Of a stretch of 64,000 bases of DNA, positions 15,717 through 24,821 are shown in pieces. Source of the DNA: FLUQ01 sp031551515 (GTDB lineage: Bacteria; Desulfobacterota; Desulfovibrionia; Desulfovibrionales; Desulfovibrionaceae). The first letter of the stretch is position 1. Every line of letters begins with the position of its first letter. The stretch is from the NCBI GenBank assembly GCA_031551515.1, contig JAVBNL010000059.1, forward strand, positions 1 to 64,000, given 5' to 3'. The notes under the pieces were generated by a model. It had not been told where the DNA came from. It did not search any database and was given only the letters and a program-made list of their open reading frames with translations. A program made the translations under genes and the position numbers.

Positions 15717-17855
15717 TCAGGCCAGATATTTTTTCATTGCCGCTAAAACTTCTTCCAGTTCCAGAGGCTTGCCCACATGGCTGTTCATGCCCGCGGCAAG
15801 GCATTTTTCAATATCTTCGCGGAAAACGTTGGCCGTCATGGCGACGATGGGGATGGTTTTCGCCTGCGGCGCGGTCATGGCCCGGATGCGCTTTGTCGCT
15901 TCGTACCCGTCCATTTCCGGCATGTGGATATCCATGAAAATCATATCGTAGGCGCCGGGGGTCGCGGCGAACATCTCGCAAGCCGCCAGGCCGTTCTCCG
16001 CGCAGTCGAAAACCACGCCGGTATCTTCAAGCAGCGTGATCAAAATTTCGCGATTGATCTCCACGTCTTCGGCCAGCAAAATGCGCTTGCCCGCGAAAGG
16101 GAGGGCTTGGTTTTCCGTTTTGCCCATAGAAGACTTCTGTCCGGCTGTCTGTCCGCTCGTCTGCTCGGCAAAAAGCGCCGGTTTTTCGGCGGACCCGATA
16201 CCCGCCCGAAAGGTGAAGATGAAGCGCGAGCCGTTGCCGGGTTCGGATTCGGCGCGTATGGCGCCGCCCATCAACTCGACGATGCGTTTGGATATGGCCA
16301 GCCCCAGCCCCGTGCCGCCGTATTTGCGTGAAATACTGCCGTCCGCCTGCTCAAAGGAGTTGAACAGCCTGCCTCGCTGCTCTTCGGATATGCCGATGCC
16401 GTTATCCGCCACTTCGGTTTGCAGCACGCACAGGCCCCCTTCATCGTGAAGGCGGGTGACGGCCAGGCGTATTTCGCCCCCTTCGGGCGTGAATTTGTTC
16501 GCGTTGCTCACAAGGTTGGTGATGACCTGAGCCAGACGCTGCCGGTCGGCTACCAGGGCGGGCGGCACATCGGGGGCCACATCGATGGTGAAGCGCTGCT
16601 GCTTTTCTTCGATTTTATAGGCGACGACGGTTTCCACCTGGCGAAGCATGGCGCTGAAGAGAAAGTCCGTTTCCGAGAGTTCCAGCTTGCCCGCCTCGAT
16701 CTTCGACATGTCGAGCACGTCGTTGATGACGCCCAAAAGGTGGCTTGAAGCATCGCTTATCTTGACGAGACAATAGCGTACCCGGTCCGGGTCGCCGCTG
16801 CTTTGCGCGATGCCGGTCATGCCGATGATCGCGTTCATGGGGGTGCGCATTTCATGGCTCATACGGGCAAGAAAGCTGCTTTTGCTCATGCTTTCTTCTT
16901 CGGAACGCATTTTATCGACTTTGATGCGTATCAACATGCCGCTCAGCGCGATCATCAGCGCAACACCCATCACCCCCAGCACTTTTGCCAGGTCGTACAC
17001 CTGCCCGTAATAGCTGGCTCGGGGAATAACGATGCCGATGTGCCAGTCGTTGAACACCGGCCGGAAAAAAACGATGCTGTCCGTATTGTCCGCATCCGTA
17101 AAGCGTTCGGCGGAAATGGCGCGTTTTTCGGCGAACATGCGGGCCAGGCCGGGGTAGCCGCCGCCCGCTTTGGTAATGTTTACGCCGACTAGGTCCGGGT
17201 TGCGGTGGGCGATGAAATTCAGCTTGTCGTCAATCAGCACGCCATAGCCGTTGCCCGCGATTTTTTGCTTATGCACGTAGTCGGCGATGCGGCTGAGTTT
17301 CAAGTCGATGGCCAGAACGCCATAGGCCACGCCCTCGCGGTCAAACAGCTTTTGCGAAAAACTGATGCATAGGCCACCCGTTTCGGCGTCAAGGTACGGT
17401 TCTGAAAAGAAGATCTTGCCCTGGCTGTTTTCCGCGCCGATATGCCAGGGGCGGTTTGCGGGCACATAATCGGCCGGGGGCACCCAGCCGGAGCCGTCAA
17501 GAAACTCTCCTCTGACATAGCCGTAGATTTTCATGAAATCGGGCAGGGGAGAGCGGGATGTGTTGAAATAGGTGTTGGTGTTGCGCAGAGAGGTCAGAAT
17601 ATCCTTGTTGTTGCGCTGCGCGCTGAGCATGCTCTCGACCGTCTGCACGGCGTTGGCAAAAAGCAGCTCCGCCTCAGTCAGCCCTGCGGAGACCGCCGTT
17701 TGCGTGGTATCCATGCTGGCGTCACCGATGTCGAGCATCTGTTTGCGCACGATATTGCTGACGTAAAAGTAGCTGACCAGAACCATGGCAAGAAAAGCGA
17801 TAAACACAAACAGAATCTGCTGGTAGTTCGCGCGGATCAGATCTTTCGCCTTCAT
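15717..17855 (-). CDS. Membrane hybrid sensor histidine kinase with extracytoplasmic Cache-like domain
   Basis: The 712 residues run: TM helix (about 13-34), periplasmic double-Cache-like sensor (about 35-285, with FSEPYLDAETG and AIDLKLSRIADYV typical of dCache), TM helix (about 290-310), HisKA with phospho-His in MSHEMRTP (about 334), HATPase_c (DNGIGIS, GTGLGLAIS), and a C-terminal receiver with phospho-Asp in MIFMDIHMPEMDG (about 637) and Lys in HVGKP. Cache domains of this type usually bind small organic ligands such as amino acids or carboxylates. There is no HAMP and no partner regulator adjacent. The kinase-receiver half closely resembles that of the kinase at 31191-32927. Confidence 0.88.
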   Translation of the reverse strand: MKAKDLIRANYQQILFVFIAFLAMVLVSYFYVSNIVRKQMLDIGDASMDTTQTAVSAGLTEAELLFANAVQTVESMLSAQRNNKDILTSLRNTNTYFNTSRSPLPDFMKIYGYVRGEFLDGSGWVPPADYVPANRPWHIGAENSQGKIFFSEPYLDAETGGLCISFSQKLFDREGVAYGVLAIDLKLSRIADYVHKQKIAGNGYGVLIDDKLNFIAHRNPDLVGVNITKAGGGYPGLARMFAEKRAISAERFTDADNTDSIVFFRPVFNDWHIGIVIPRASYYGQVYDLAKVLGVMGVALMIALSGMLIRIKVDKMRSEEESMSKSSFLARMSHEMRTPMNAIIGMTGIAQSSGDPDRVRYCLVKISDASSHLLGVINDVLDMSKIEAGKLELSETDFLFSAMLRQVETVVAYKIEEKQQRFTIDVAPDVPPALVADRQRLAQVITNLVSNANKFTPEGGEIRLAVTRLHDEGGLCVLQTEVADNGIGISEEQRGRLFNSFEQADGSISRKYGGTGLGLAISKRIVELMGGAIRAESEPGNGSRFIFTFRAGIGSAEKPALFAEQTSGQTAGQKSSMGKTENQALPFAGKRILLAEDVEINREILITLLEDTGVVFDCAENGLAACEMFAATPGAYDMIFMDIHMPEMDGYEATKRIRAMTAPQAKTIPIVAMTANVFREDIEKCLAAGMNSHVGKPLELEEVLAAMKKYLA

Positions 17856-17952
17856 TGCAACCTCGTGCCCGGCGGGTTTTGAAAAACGCCTTTCCGATCA
17901 ATATATAAAATACAATAAAAAAAGAAGTTCTAATACACGCTGGCGATCGGGC

Positions 17953-17990
17953 GTAATCATAGGCAGGCTTTGCCGCCTTCATGTGATTAC
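17953..17990 (-). terminator. Long imperfect hairpin after the LysR gene
   Basis: GTAATCA/TGATTAC outer arms and AGGCAGGC/GCCGCCT inner arms with a TTT loop lie 36 bases beyond the stop of the LysR gene at 18026. A T tract is lacking. It is a plausible terminator between that gene and the kinase. Confidence 0.4.
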
Positions 17991-18025
17991 ATGGCCGTGT
18001 CACGGCGAAAACGGATGCTTACACA

Positions 18026-18919
18026 TTATTCTTTGGATGCGAAGAACTCGTATAATTCCGTCAGCAGGTTGCGCCTGGTGTTTTCCTTGTGGCTGTGAAT
18101 GTACTGATGGTACGCCGCGTAACAGGTCCGCAGGGGAGGCTGCTCCCATAATTCATATGTGGCAAGGCCGTAATGCTGCGACATGAACCGGGCAATGGAA
18201 TAGGGAAGGATCGACCAGCGCCGGCTGTCTTTCAACACAAAGGGAATGGAGTCGCTGCAGTTGTGGATCAGGAGCGGCCGCTGCCTGCCGAAAAGCCACT
18301 CGTGCCAATGGATGAACCGCGGGTCGATATCCACAAAAATTTCTTGAGAAACATCCAGTTCTCTGGGCAGCAGCTTTCCGTTTTGCAGCGGGGCCTGAAA
18401 ATCCGGCGCCGCCAGCAGTAAATAGTGTTCCCGGTAGAATTCCGTGGTTCTGATGTCCTTGTAAAGATGCGGGGCCGGCCGGTTGCTCAGGCCGATATCG
18501 ATGGCTCCTTCTGCCAGCAGGTCAAAAATTTCCCATGAGTGGTTGACGAAACAAGTGAGCTCCACCCCTTGGTCCTGGCTGAGGTATTGCTGTAGGAAGG
18601 GCGAGAAAAGGTAACAGTTGATGCTGTTGGTGGCGGACAGGGTAAGCGGAAGCCGCTTGCTCGTGTGCAACAGGGAGCGGGCATGCATGTAGAGTTCTTC
18701 CCATTGAGAGGCAATGGGATAGAGATGCTCGCCTTCCGGGGTAAGGTCGACCTGCCGTTTTCCTTTGGCGCGGATGATCAGCGGCGTGTCGAATTCGGCT
18801 TCCAACCTTCGGATACGCTGGCTGAGAGCGGACTGGGTCATGCCGACCGACTGCGCCGCCTTGGAAAAATTCTTGAGCCGGCACAGGGCCAGAAAAACGC
18901 GGACATCATAACTATCCAT
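18026..18919 (-). CDS. LysR-family transcriptional regulator of the D-amino-acid cluster
   Basis: The 297-residue protein has an N-terminal winged helix-turn-helix (FSKAAQSVGMTQSALSQRIRRLE) and a C-terminal effector domain. It is divergently transcribed from the amidohydrolase-racemase-tctCBA genes across 172 bases of AT-rich DNA, the usual arrangement for a LysR activator of the adjacent operon. The ligand may be the transported acyl-amino acid. The Shine-Dalgarno before the ATG at 18919 is poor. Confidence 0.82.
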   Translation of the reverse strand: MDSYDVRVFLALCRLKNFSKAAQSVGMTQSALSQRIRRLEAEFDTPLIIRAKGKRQVDLTPEGEHLYPIASQWEELYMHARSLLHTSKRLPLTLSATNSINCYLFSPFLQQYLSQDQGVELTCFVNHSWEIFDLLAEGAIDIGLSNRPAPHLYKDIRTTEFYREHYLLLAAPDFQAPLQNGKLLPRELDVSQEIFVDIDPRFIHWHEWLFGRQRPLLIHNCSDSIPFVLKDSRRWSILPYSIARFMSQHYGLATYELWEQPPLRTCYAAYHQYIHSHKENTRRNLLTELYEFFASKE

Positions 18920-19091
18920 AAAATATATATTTTCCCTGTAATGTGGTTTCGAGTTTGGTTTAAATTATAAGTTTTACTACTAATATATTCGAAAAGAATT
19001 AATTTTACAAGAAAAAATACGCTGTGCAATATACCCTAATGTAAGGAATAGAATCAATTGATTGAAAAAGATGGCGGAAGGGTGCGGAGTC

Positions 19092-20624
19092 ATGGCGCAA
19101 AAATCGATTATCATTAGGAATGCAACTATATATGACGGCACGGGGGACCGCCCTTTTGCCGCGGATGTCATGATCAAAGATGGGCTGATCGCGGAAATCG
19201 GGCTGCATCTTCATGCGCAGGACGCCCTGCAGGTCGACGGCACGGGAAAGGTCCTGTCCCCGGGGTTTATCAATACGCACAGCCATTCGGAAATGCGGGT
19301 GTTTGAAGACCCGTCTTTGCCCAGCGTGGTGGGGCAGGGAATAACCACCGAAGTGCTGGGGCAGGATGGTTCATCGGTCACGCCGGTTCATGACGGCATC
19401 CGCATGGAGCTGGAAGAGAATATGGCCCCTTTGTGCGGCAGGCCGCCCCGTTCTTATTGGTGGAACGATTATGGCCAGTATATGGCCGCTGTTGAGGCCA
19501 TGGACCCCGCCTGCCGTTTTGTCGGTCTGGCGGGCTACGGCACGGTGCGGATGCACGTGATGGGCAGCGCGAACCGGCCGCCCACGCCGGAAGAGATGGA
19601 CGAAATATGCGCCTGTATCGTCCGTGAAATGAAAGCCGGAGCCCGGGGCGTTTCTCTGGGCATGATCTACCCTCCCTGCAGCTATGCCTCAAAGCAGGAG
19701 CTCATCACCATGTGCACGGTGGTGGCCGGGCAGGACGGGCTTGTGATGGTTCACACCCGGAATGAAATGGCCAAGCTTCTGGAATCTTTTGAGGAAATGG
19801 TCGAGGTGATGCGCGAGAGCAAGGTGCGGCTTCATATATCCCACCTGAAATCGCTCGGGAAGGTAAGCTGGGGCAAGGTGCGAACGATTTTGAAGCGCAT
19901 GGAGCAACTGCAGGCCGAGGGCTACGATATCACGTTCGACCAGTATCCCTGGACCGCCGGAAGCACAGGGATGAAGGTCATCGCGCCTGCCTGGGCCTAT
20001 GAAGGCGGCGAAGACGCTTTTGCCCTCCGTTTGGGTGACCCCGCGATATATTCCAAAATCCTTCGGGAGACGCAGGCCGAGCTGGAAGCGCGCGGCAACG
20101 GGGAAAGCGTTCAGATTGCCTCGGTTCCCCGGGAAGACTGGCAGTGGATGTGCGGTCTCAGGCTTGACGCGGTGGCGAAAAAACTGGGCATGGGTGAAGC
20201 TGAGGCTGTTCTTCGGCTGCTGAAGGAAGGGCGCTCGAACATTGTCTGCGTGTATCACGCCATTTGCGAGGACGATGTGCGGGCGGTCATGCAGAGCCCG
20301 TATCATACCGTGTGCACGGACAGTGTCGTCGGCGTGCAACCTCACCCCAGAGCATATTCCACCTATGCCCGTTTCCTTGGGCGCTATGTCCGGGATGCGG
20401 GAATAATGCCTCTGGCAAGGGCCATCCGCAATATCACCTATGAACCGGCCCGGCGGCTTCGGCTGTGGGACAGGGGCCTGATCAGGGTCGGCATGGCCGC
20501 CGATCTGGTGCTGTTTGATTATGCAAGGATCATCGACACCAACAGCTACACCGATCCGTGCAGGCAACCCGACGGGATTTGCAAGGTATGGGTGCAGGGC
20601 CGTCTGCGGTACGAAGGCAAGTGA
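19092..20624 (+). CDS. N-acyl-D-amino-acid deacylase-like amidohydrolase
   Basis: The 510-residue metal-dependent hydrolase belongs to the amidohydrolase superfamily, D-aminoacylase subgroup. Evidence: the beta-sandwich start (IIIRNATIYDGTG), the HxH metal motif in SPGFINTHSHSEM, HTRNE and HISHLKSLGKVSW with later metal ligands, CTDSVVG with the terminal Asp, and a closing ADLVLFDYARI. Family members deacylate N-acyl-D-glutamate, -aspartate or neutral D-amino acids. The specificity is not readable from sequence. Start chosen at 19092 (MAQKS); ATG at 19071 is possible. It leads an operon with a racemase 12 bases downstream, which would turn the freed D-amino acid into the L form. Confidence 0.8.
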   Translation: MAQKSIIIRNATIYDGTGDRPFAADVMIKDGLIAEIGLHLHAQDALQVDGTGKVLSPGFINTHSHSEMRVFEDPSLPSVVGQGITTEVLGQDGSSVTPVHDGIRMELEENMAPLCGRPPRSYWWNDYGQYMAAVEAMDPACRFVGLAGYGTVRMHVMGSANRPPTPEEMDEICACIVREMKAGARGVSLGMIYPPCSYASKQELITMCTVVAGQDGLVMVHTRNEMAKLLESFEEMVEVMRESKVRLHISHLKSLGKVSWGKVRTILKRMEQLQAEGYDITFDQYPWTAGSTGMKVIAPAWAYEGGEDAFALRLGDPAIYSKILRETQAELEARGNGESVQIASVPREDWQWMCGLRLDAVAKKLGMGEAEAVLRLLKEGRSNIVCVYHAICEDDVRAVMQSPYHTVCTDSVVGVQPHPRAYSTYARFLGRYVRDAGIMPLARAIRNITYEPARRLRLWDRGLIRVGMAADLVLFDYARIIDTNSYTDPCRQPDGICKVWVQGRLRYEGK

Positions 20625-20636
20625 GGAGAGGCGATC

Positions 20637-21455
20637 ATGGATGCAAGACCTGTTGGCGTCATTGACGCGGGTATGGGCGGATACACGGTGGTCCGTCAGG
20701 TCCAGGAGCTGATGCCCAAGGAAGATATTATTTATTATGGCGACAGCTACAACCAGCCGTATGGAAACCGGGAAAAATCCTCCATTCTGCACATGGCCAG
20801 GCAGATTTTTGATTTCATGCGGGGCCAGAACGTCAAACTTGTGGCCGTGGCCTGTAATACCATTTCCGCGTTGATTGACGAATACCGCCATGAGTACCCG
20901 TACCCGATTTTCAGCATTGTCGAGGCGGGGGCGCGGGCTGCCGTAGACAGCGGCGCGACGGACATAGGCATGATAGGCACGATGTTCACCGCCAACAGCC
21001 GCTGTTATGACCGCCTGATCCTGCGGGACAGGCCGGAAGCGACGGTTGTCAGCCAGGGCTGCCCTGATTTGCCGAGGCTCATTGAGCACGGCGATTTTGA
21101 GCAGGATGTGCTTGACCGGGAAGTGCAAAAAGAAGTCGGCGCGGTTTTCGCCCGTCGGCCTGTCAGCCACCTTATTCTCGGGTGCACGCACTTTGTGTAT
21201 GTTCGGGAAAATATCCGGCGCTTTTATCCTTCGCTGGTCACAATCAACCCGGCGGAAGAACAGGGGAAGATACTGAAACGCCACCTGGAAGAAACCGGTG
21301 CGTTCAACCCTGGCGGCAAGGGGAGTTTTCGTGTCTATACCACCGGCAGCACCGATCGTTACCGCGATGCGGCCATCCGTTTTACGCTGCATCCGCCGGG
21401 AACGGTTGCCCAGGTCCCCGCGCCGAATCCTGATCCTGGTTCGCCTCTGACGTAG
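20637..21455 (+). CDS. Glutamate racemase-like (Asp/Glu racemase superfamily)
   Basis: The 272-residue protein matches cofactor-independent glutamate racemase: VIDAGMGGYTVVRQV for the usual DSG-GG start, YGDSYNQPYG, catalytic Cys in VACNTISA and in LGCTHFVY, and a STDRYRD-like C-terminal segment. MurI normally makes D-Glu for peptidoglycan. Here it sits 12 bases behind a D-aminoacylase-like gene and before an uptake system, so a catabolic role (D-Glu to L-Glu) is more likely. The Ala for Ser after the first Asp (DAG) is a departure from MurI. The C-terminal tail is Pro-rich. Aspartate or hydantoin racemase are alternatives. Confidence 0.8.
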   Translation: MDARPVGVIDAGMGGYTVVRQVQELMPKEDIIYYGDSYNQPYGNREKSSILHMARQIFDFMRGQNVKLVAVACNTISALIDEYRHEYPYPIFSIVEAGARAAVDSGATDIGMIGTMFTANSRCYDRLILRDRPEATVVSQGCPDLPRLIEHGDFEQDVLDREVQKEVGAVFARRPVSHLILGCTHFVYVRENIRRFYPSLVTINPAEEQGKILKRHLEETGAFNPGGKGSFRVYTTGSTDRYRDAAIRFTLHPPGTVAQVPAPNPDPGSPLT

Positions 21456-21538
21456 TCTGGAGCGGCAGGGCAGCGCCGCTCGAACGGCGCGGCCCCGCCG
21501 CTTTTCGTTTGGAAACCGTAAGATAAGGAAGGCTCAAC

Positions 21539-22537
21539 ATGAACAGAAGATTTAGGTTGCTGGCCGTCGCCGCCCTGGCGCTTTGTCTCCTGATGCCCGG
21601 CTTTGCCAATGCGGCGGGGGCGGCCTGGCCGACCTCCCGGACCGTGGAAATTTATGTGCCCTTTGCCGCCGGCGGCAACTCGGACCTTTGCGCCCGCATC
21701 TTCGCCCAGGCTTTGAGCAAAAAGACCGGCAAAAATTTCGTGGTCGTCAACCAGACGGAAGGCAGCGGCGCGGTCTGCTACAACACCATCGCCAATGCGA
21801 AACCGGACGGCAGTGTTCTCGGCTGGGTCACCCCTTCCTGGTTCACCAGCTATTTTGCCGGCAGGCACGACCTGAACCCTGTGACGAAGTTCAGCACGCT
21901 GGCCGTCACCACCGCCATGAGCTCCCAGTATCTTATCGTTCCCAAAGAGTCCCCCTTCAATTCAGTAAAGGACCTGGTGGAGTATTGCAAAAAGAACCCC
22001 GGCAAGCTGGTGTTCGGTATGCAGCTTGGTTCAGCCTCTCACTACTACGCGGAAAGCTGTGCCCGCAGCCTCGGCATCACATGGAACTATGTGGAAACAG
22101 GTTCCGGCGACACGCCGCGCGTGACGGCCATCATGGGCAACAACATCCAGGCGACGACCGTCGCGGCTCCTCTTGCCCAGCAATACCTGGAAGCGGGCAA
22201 GATTAAGGTTCTGGCCGCTCTCTACACCCCGGGTGAGTCCACCCCGGCCTCTCTGAAGAAAATTCCCGCCCTGAAAGACGTCGGGTTTTCTGACATTGCC
22301 GTAAAAAATTGCAACTTTTTCTATGGCCCTAAAATGAGCGCCGAGCTTTGCCAGGTCATCAGCAAGACCTTCATTGAGGTCTTCAAGAGCGAAGAAGTAC
22401 AGAAACAACTGCTGAACCTGAACCAGGAGCAGTCCATCACGCCTGATCTGGCCGCGGCCACCAAAGAGATACAGCAGCTGTACGGCAGCTATAAAGAGGT
22501 TGCGCAGCAACTGGGCGTTCTGGCTCCCGGAACCTGA
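21539..22537 (+). CDS. tctC: TctC-type periplasmic substrate-binding protein of a TTT transporter
   Basis: The 332-residue exported protein (signal peptide MNRRFRLLAVAALALCL to FANA) has the TctC/Bug fold signatures: WPTSRTVEIYVPFAAGGNSDL, NQTEGSGAVCYN and a Venus-flytrap organisation. Bug proteins bind carboxylates including tricarboxylates, glutamate, aspartate and aromatic acids. Genomic context (D-aminoacylase and racemase upstream, TctB and TctA downstream) points to an amino-acid derivative. AAGGAAGG precedes the ATG. A strong hairpin separates it from tctB. Confidence 0.9.
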   Translation: MNRRFRLLAVAALALCLLMPGFANAAGAAWPTSRTVEIYVPFAAGGNSDLCARIFAQALSKKTGKNFVVVNQTEGSGAVCYNTIANAKPDGSVLGWVTPSWFTSYFAGRHDLNPVTKFSTLAVTTAMSSQYLIVPKESPFNSVKDLVEYCKKNPGKLVFGMQLGSASHYYAESCARSLGITWNYVETGSGDTPRVTAIMGNNIQATTVAAPLAQQYLEAGKIKVLAALYTPGESTPASLKKIPALKDVGFSDIAVKNCNFFYGPKMSAELCQVISKTFIEVFKSEEVQKQLLNLNQEQSITPDLAAATKEIQQLYGSYKEVAQQLGVLAPGT

Positions 22538-22558
22538 GCGCGCATCGCGAAAAGAGCT

Positions 22559-22598
22559 GGGTCCGGCGGAAGAACCGGTGGGGGGGGCCGCCGGACCC
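22559..22598 (+). promoter_or_regulatory. Intercistronic hairpin between tctC and tctB
   Basis: A perfect 11-bp stem GGGTCCGGCGG/CCGCCGGACCC encloses an 18-base G-rich loop, just before the tctB Shine-Dalgarno. No T tract follows. Such hairpins 3' of binding-protein genes commonly stabilise the upstream mRNA and make binding protein more abundant than permease. Confidence 0.6.
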
Positions 22599-22619
22599 GC
22601 AAGCAGGAGGTATAGCCTG

Positions 22620-23081
22620 GTGAACCTGAATCGAAACCAGATAGTCAGCCTGATTCTGATTGCCGTCGGCTTGTTTGTCATCAGTCAGAGCATGCAGATC
22701 AAGACGCTGTTCGCGCTTTCCACGCGGGACGTGGGGCCGGGTTTCTTTCCCGTTGCCGCTTCGGTTGGGCTGATCGTCTGCGCTGTGGGCAAGTTTCTCA
22801 CGGAAGGGGGCGCGTTCGAGCCGTTTCTCACCCCGCAAGGGTGGCGGAACGTTTTTGCCCTTTTCGGCCTGTTAGCCTTGTATCTTGTAAGTATGACGGT
22901 CGTCGGCTTCATCGTCGCCACATTGCTGACCGCGCCGGCTCTGGTCTGGGCCATGCGGGAGGACAGGATGTTGCGGCCCCTGACGCTGGCGCTGTTTTCC
23001 ATCGGCAGCACGGTGGTGCTGTACGTGGTGTTCGAGTTGCTAATTGAGGTCAGGTTGCCGGCCGGCCTTCTGTTCGCCTGA
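22620..23081 (+). CDS. tctB: TctB-type small membrane subunit of a TTT transporter
   Basis: The 153-residue protein has four predicted membrane helices, including VSLILIAVGLFVIS and an RDVGPGFFPVAAS motif typical of TctB. It forms the small integral-membrane subunit with TctA. I chose the GTG at 22620 because AGGAGG lies 10 bases upstream and the sequence 5' of it is hairpin rather than coding. It ends 17 bases before tctA. Confidence 0.88.
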   Translation: MNLNRNQIVSLILIAVGLFVISQSMQIKTLFALSTRDVGPGFFPVAASVGLIVCAVGKFLTEGGAFEPFLTPQGWRNVFALFGLLALYLVSMTVVGFIVATLLTAPALVWAMREDRMLRPLTLALFSIGSTVVLYVVFELLIEVRLPAGLLFA

Positions 23082-23098
23082 GGCGGAGGTGCTGCGAG

Positions 23099-24643
23099 AT
23101 GGAAATGTTTTTCAAAATCATAGCGGAGATGGCTTTCAGCACCAATCTGCCCATTATTCTGGGCGGAACCATCCTCGGCATTGTGTTCGGCGCCGTTCCG
23201 GGCCTTTCCGCCACAACCGGCATCGCCCTGATGCTGCCGGTTTCCTTTACCATGTCCGCGGTCACGGGCATCCTGTTTCTGGGGTCCATTTACGTGGGCG
23301 GCATTTCCGGCGGCCTGATCGCGGCCATATTGATCGGCGTGCCGGGCACCCCGGCTTCCGTGGCCACCTGTTTCGACGGGTATCCAATGGCTCAAAGGGG
23401 GCAGTCCAGCCGGGCTTTGGGAATAGGCATTCTCTCGTCTTTTATCGGCACCATCGGCGGGGTGGCGGTCGCCATGCTTTTCTGCCCGGTGCTGGCAGGA
23501 CTGGCCGTGAAACTCGGCCCCTGGGAATTTTTCTCCCTGTGCCTGTGCGCCATTGTCCTGGTTGTGACCATGTCCAAGGGCAACATGTTCAACGGGCTTA
23601 TTGCCGGGTTCCTGGGCGTCCTCATCGCAACCGTGGGCATTGCTCCTATCGACGGCGCGAAACGTTTCACCTTCGGCGTGCCCAACCTGCTGGGCGGCGT
23701 GAACCAGATCGCGCTGGTTCTGGGCTTTTTCGCCATTGCGACCCTGGTGAAAAACTTTGCCAAGGGCGAGACCAAAAATCCGGATATCGACACCAAAGGC
23801 GTCACCGGGTTCGGCATCACGATGAAAGAATATTTTTCTTACAAAGCGGTTATCGTCAAATCCTATTTGATCGGTCTGTGGATAGGCTTTTTGCCGGGCC
23901 TTGGCGGGGGCCTTGCCAACCTGGTGGCCTACGCGCAGACAAAATCGTCTTCCTCGAACCCTGAAAAATTCGGGACCGGCTGCGACGAAGGCATAATCGC
24001 CTCGGAAACCTCGAACAACGCGGCCGTTGGCGGGGCGATAATCCCCATGGTAGCGCTGGGCATTCCCGGAGACACGCCTACGGCCATGCTCATAGGCGGC
24101 CTGATGATTCACGGCATCGACGCAGGTCCTTTGCTGATGGCCAACAACCCGTACCTGGTTTATTCCTTTTTCGGGGTGTTGCTGTTCAGCGCTTTCCTTG
24201 TTCTGCTGCTGCAGTTTTACGGCATGCGCACCTTTCCCTACATTTTGCGTATTCCCGTCTGCTATCTGTATGCGGCCATTTTTCTGATCTGCTCGGTGGG
24301 CGCGTTCACCGATTCCAGGACCATGTTCAACTGTTGGCTGATGTTGGTTATCGGCGGCCTGGGCATTTTTATGGCCATGGCCGAACTGCCCGCTTCTCCT
24401 TTTATCCTGGGCTTTATTCTCGGGCCCATGCTGGAGGAAAACCTGCGCAAAGGCCTCACCTATACCGACAACGGATTCATGCCCTTCCTTACCCGTCCGG
24501 TGAGCCTGGCCCTGCTGTTAATCGCCGTGGGCAGTCTTGTCTGGCCCTTTATTCGTGATCACCGCGAGGCCCGCAGACGGGCCCAGGGCAAACTTACGGA
24601 AGTGGAGCGGATGGCCGAGGTTTTCAATGTGAAGGAAGATTGA
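23099..24643 (+). CDS. tctA: TctA-type large permease of a TTT transporter
   Basis: The 514-residue, about 12-helix protein carries the two TctA signature regions GAVPGLSATTGIALMLP and LPGLGGGLANLVAYAQTKS, and IPGDTPTAMLIGGLMIHG. It is the ion-coupled translocation subunit. With tctC and tctB it completes a secondary, binding-protein-dependent importer. It is the last gene of the operon and is followed 28 bases later by a terminator-like hairpin. Confidence 0.93.
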   Translation: MEMFFKIIAEMAFSTNLPIILGGTILGIVFGAVPGLSATTGIALMLPVSFTMSAVTGILFLGSIYVGGISGGLIAAILIGVPGTPASVATCFDGYPMAQRGQSSRALGIGILSSFIGTIGGVAVAMLFCPVLAGLAVKLGPWEFFSLCLCAIVLVVTMSKGNMFNGLIAGFLGVLIATVGIAPIDGAKRFTFGVPNLLGGVNQIALVLGFFAIATLVKNFAKGETKNPDIDTKGVTGFGITMKEYFSYKAVIVKSYLIGLWIGFLPGLGGGLANLVAYAQTKSSSSNPEKFGTGCDEGIIASETSNNAAVGGAIIPMVALGIPGDTPTAMLIGGLMIHGIDAGPLLMANNPYLVYSFFGVLLFSAFLVLLLQFYGMRTFPYILRIPVCYLYAAIFLICSVGAFTDSRTMFNCWLMLVIGGLGIFMAMAELPASPFILGFILGPMLEENLRKGLTYTDNGFMPFLTRPVSLALLLIAVGSLVWPFIRDHREARRRAQGKLTEVERMAEVFNVKED

Positions 24644-24671
24644 ACGCCGGCAACGTGCACGTGCGCGATGC

Positions 24672-24705
24672 GAAGAGGTCAGTATGTTCGGATATTGGCC
24701 TCTTC
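24672..24705 (+). terminator. Terminator-like hairpin after tctA
   Basis: GAAGAGGTCA pairs with TGGCCTCTTC (one G-T wobble), continued by GTAT/ATAT around a GTTCGG loop, and is followed by CTTGGTT. It is 28 bases after the tctA stop and probably ends the D-amino-acid operon. The T tract is weak. Confidence 0.6.
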
Positions 24706-24792
24706 CTTGGTTGGCACGGAATCATCGGATAAATCGCGAACCGGTTTTCGCTGCCACTGTTTCACGACAGTTGTGGCCGTGCGAGAGAATTC

Positions 24793-24821
24793 TTGACTCA
24801 TCTAGTACGAAATGGTAAACG
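24793..24821 (+). promoter_or_regulatory. Candidate sigma-70 promoter for the TAXI-TRAP operon
   Basis: TTGACT and TAAACG are separated by 17 bases, about 150 bases before the TAXI gene. The -35 is good and the -10 is weak. The 327-base gap 24644-24970 otherwise holds only the tctA terminator and no coding signal I can support. Confidence 0.35.

Noticed and set aside
19689..21392. 567-codon open frame antisense to the amidohydrolase and racemase genes
   Set aside because: It mirrors two well-supported genes in GC-rich DNA, its translation has no recognisable motifs and a skewed His/Arg/Gly composition.
22685..24112. 475-codon minus-strand frame opposite tctB/tctA
   Set aside because: Composition is His/Gly/Arg-rich and the opposite strand encodes TctB and TctA with signature motifs.
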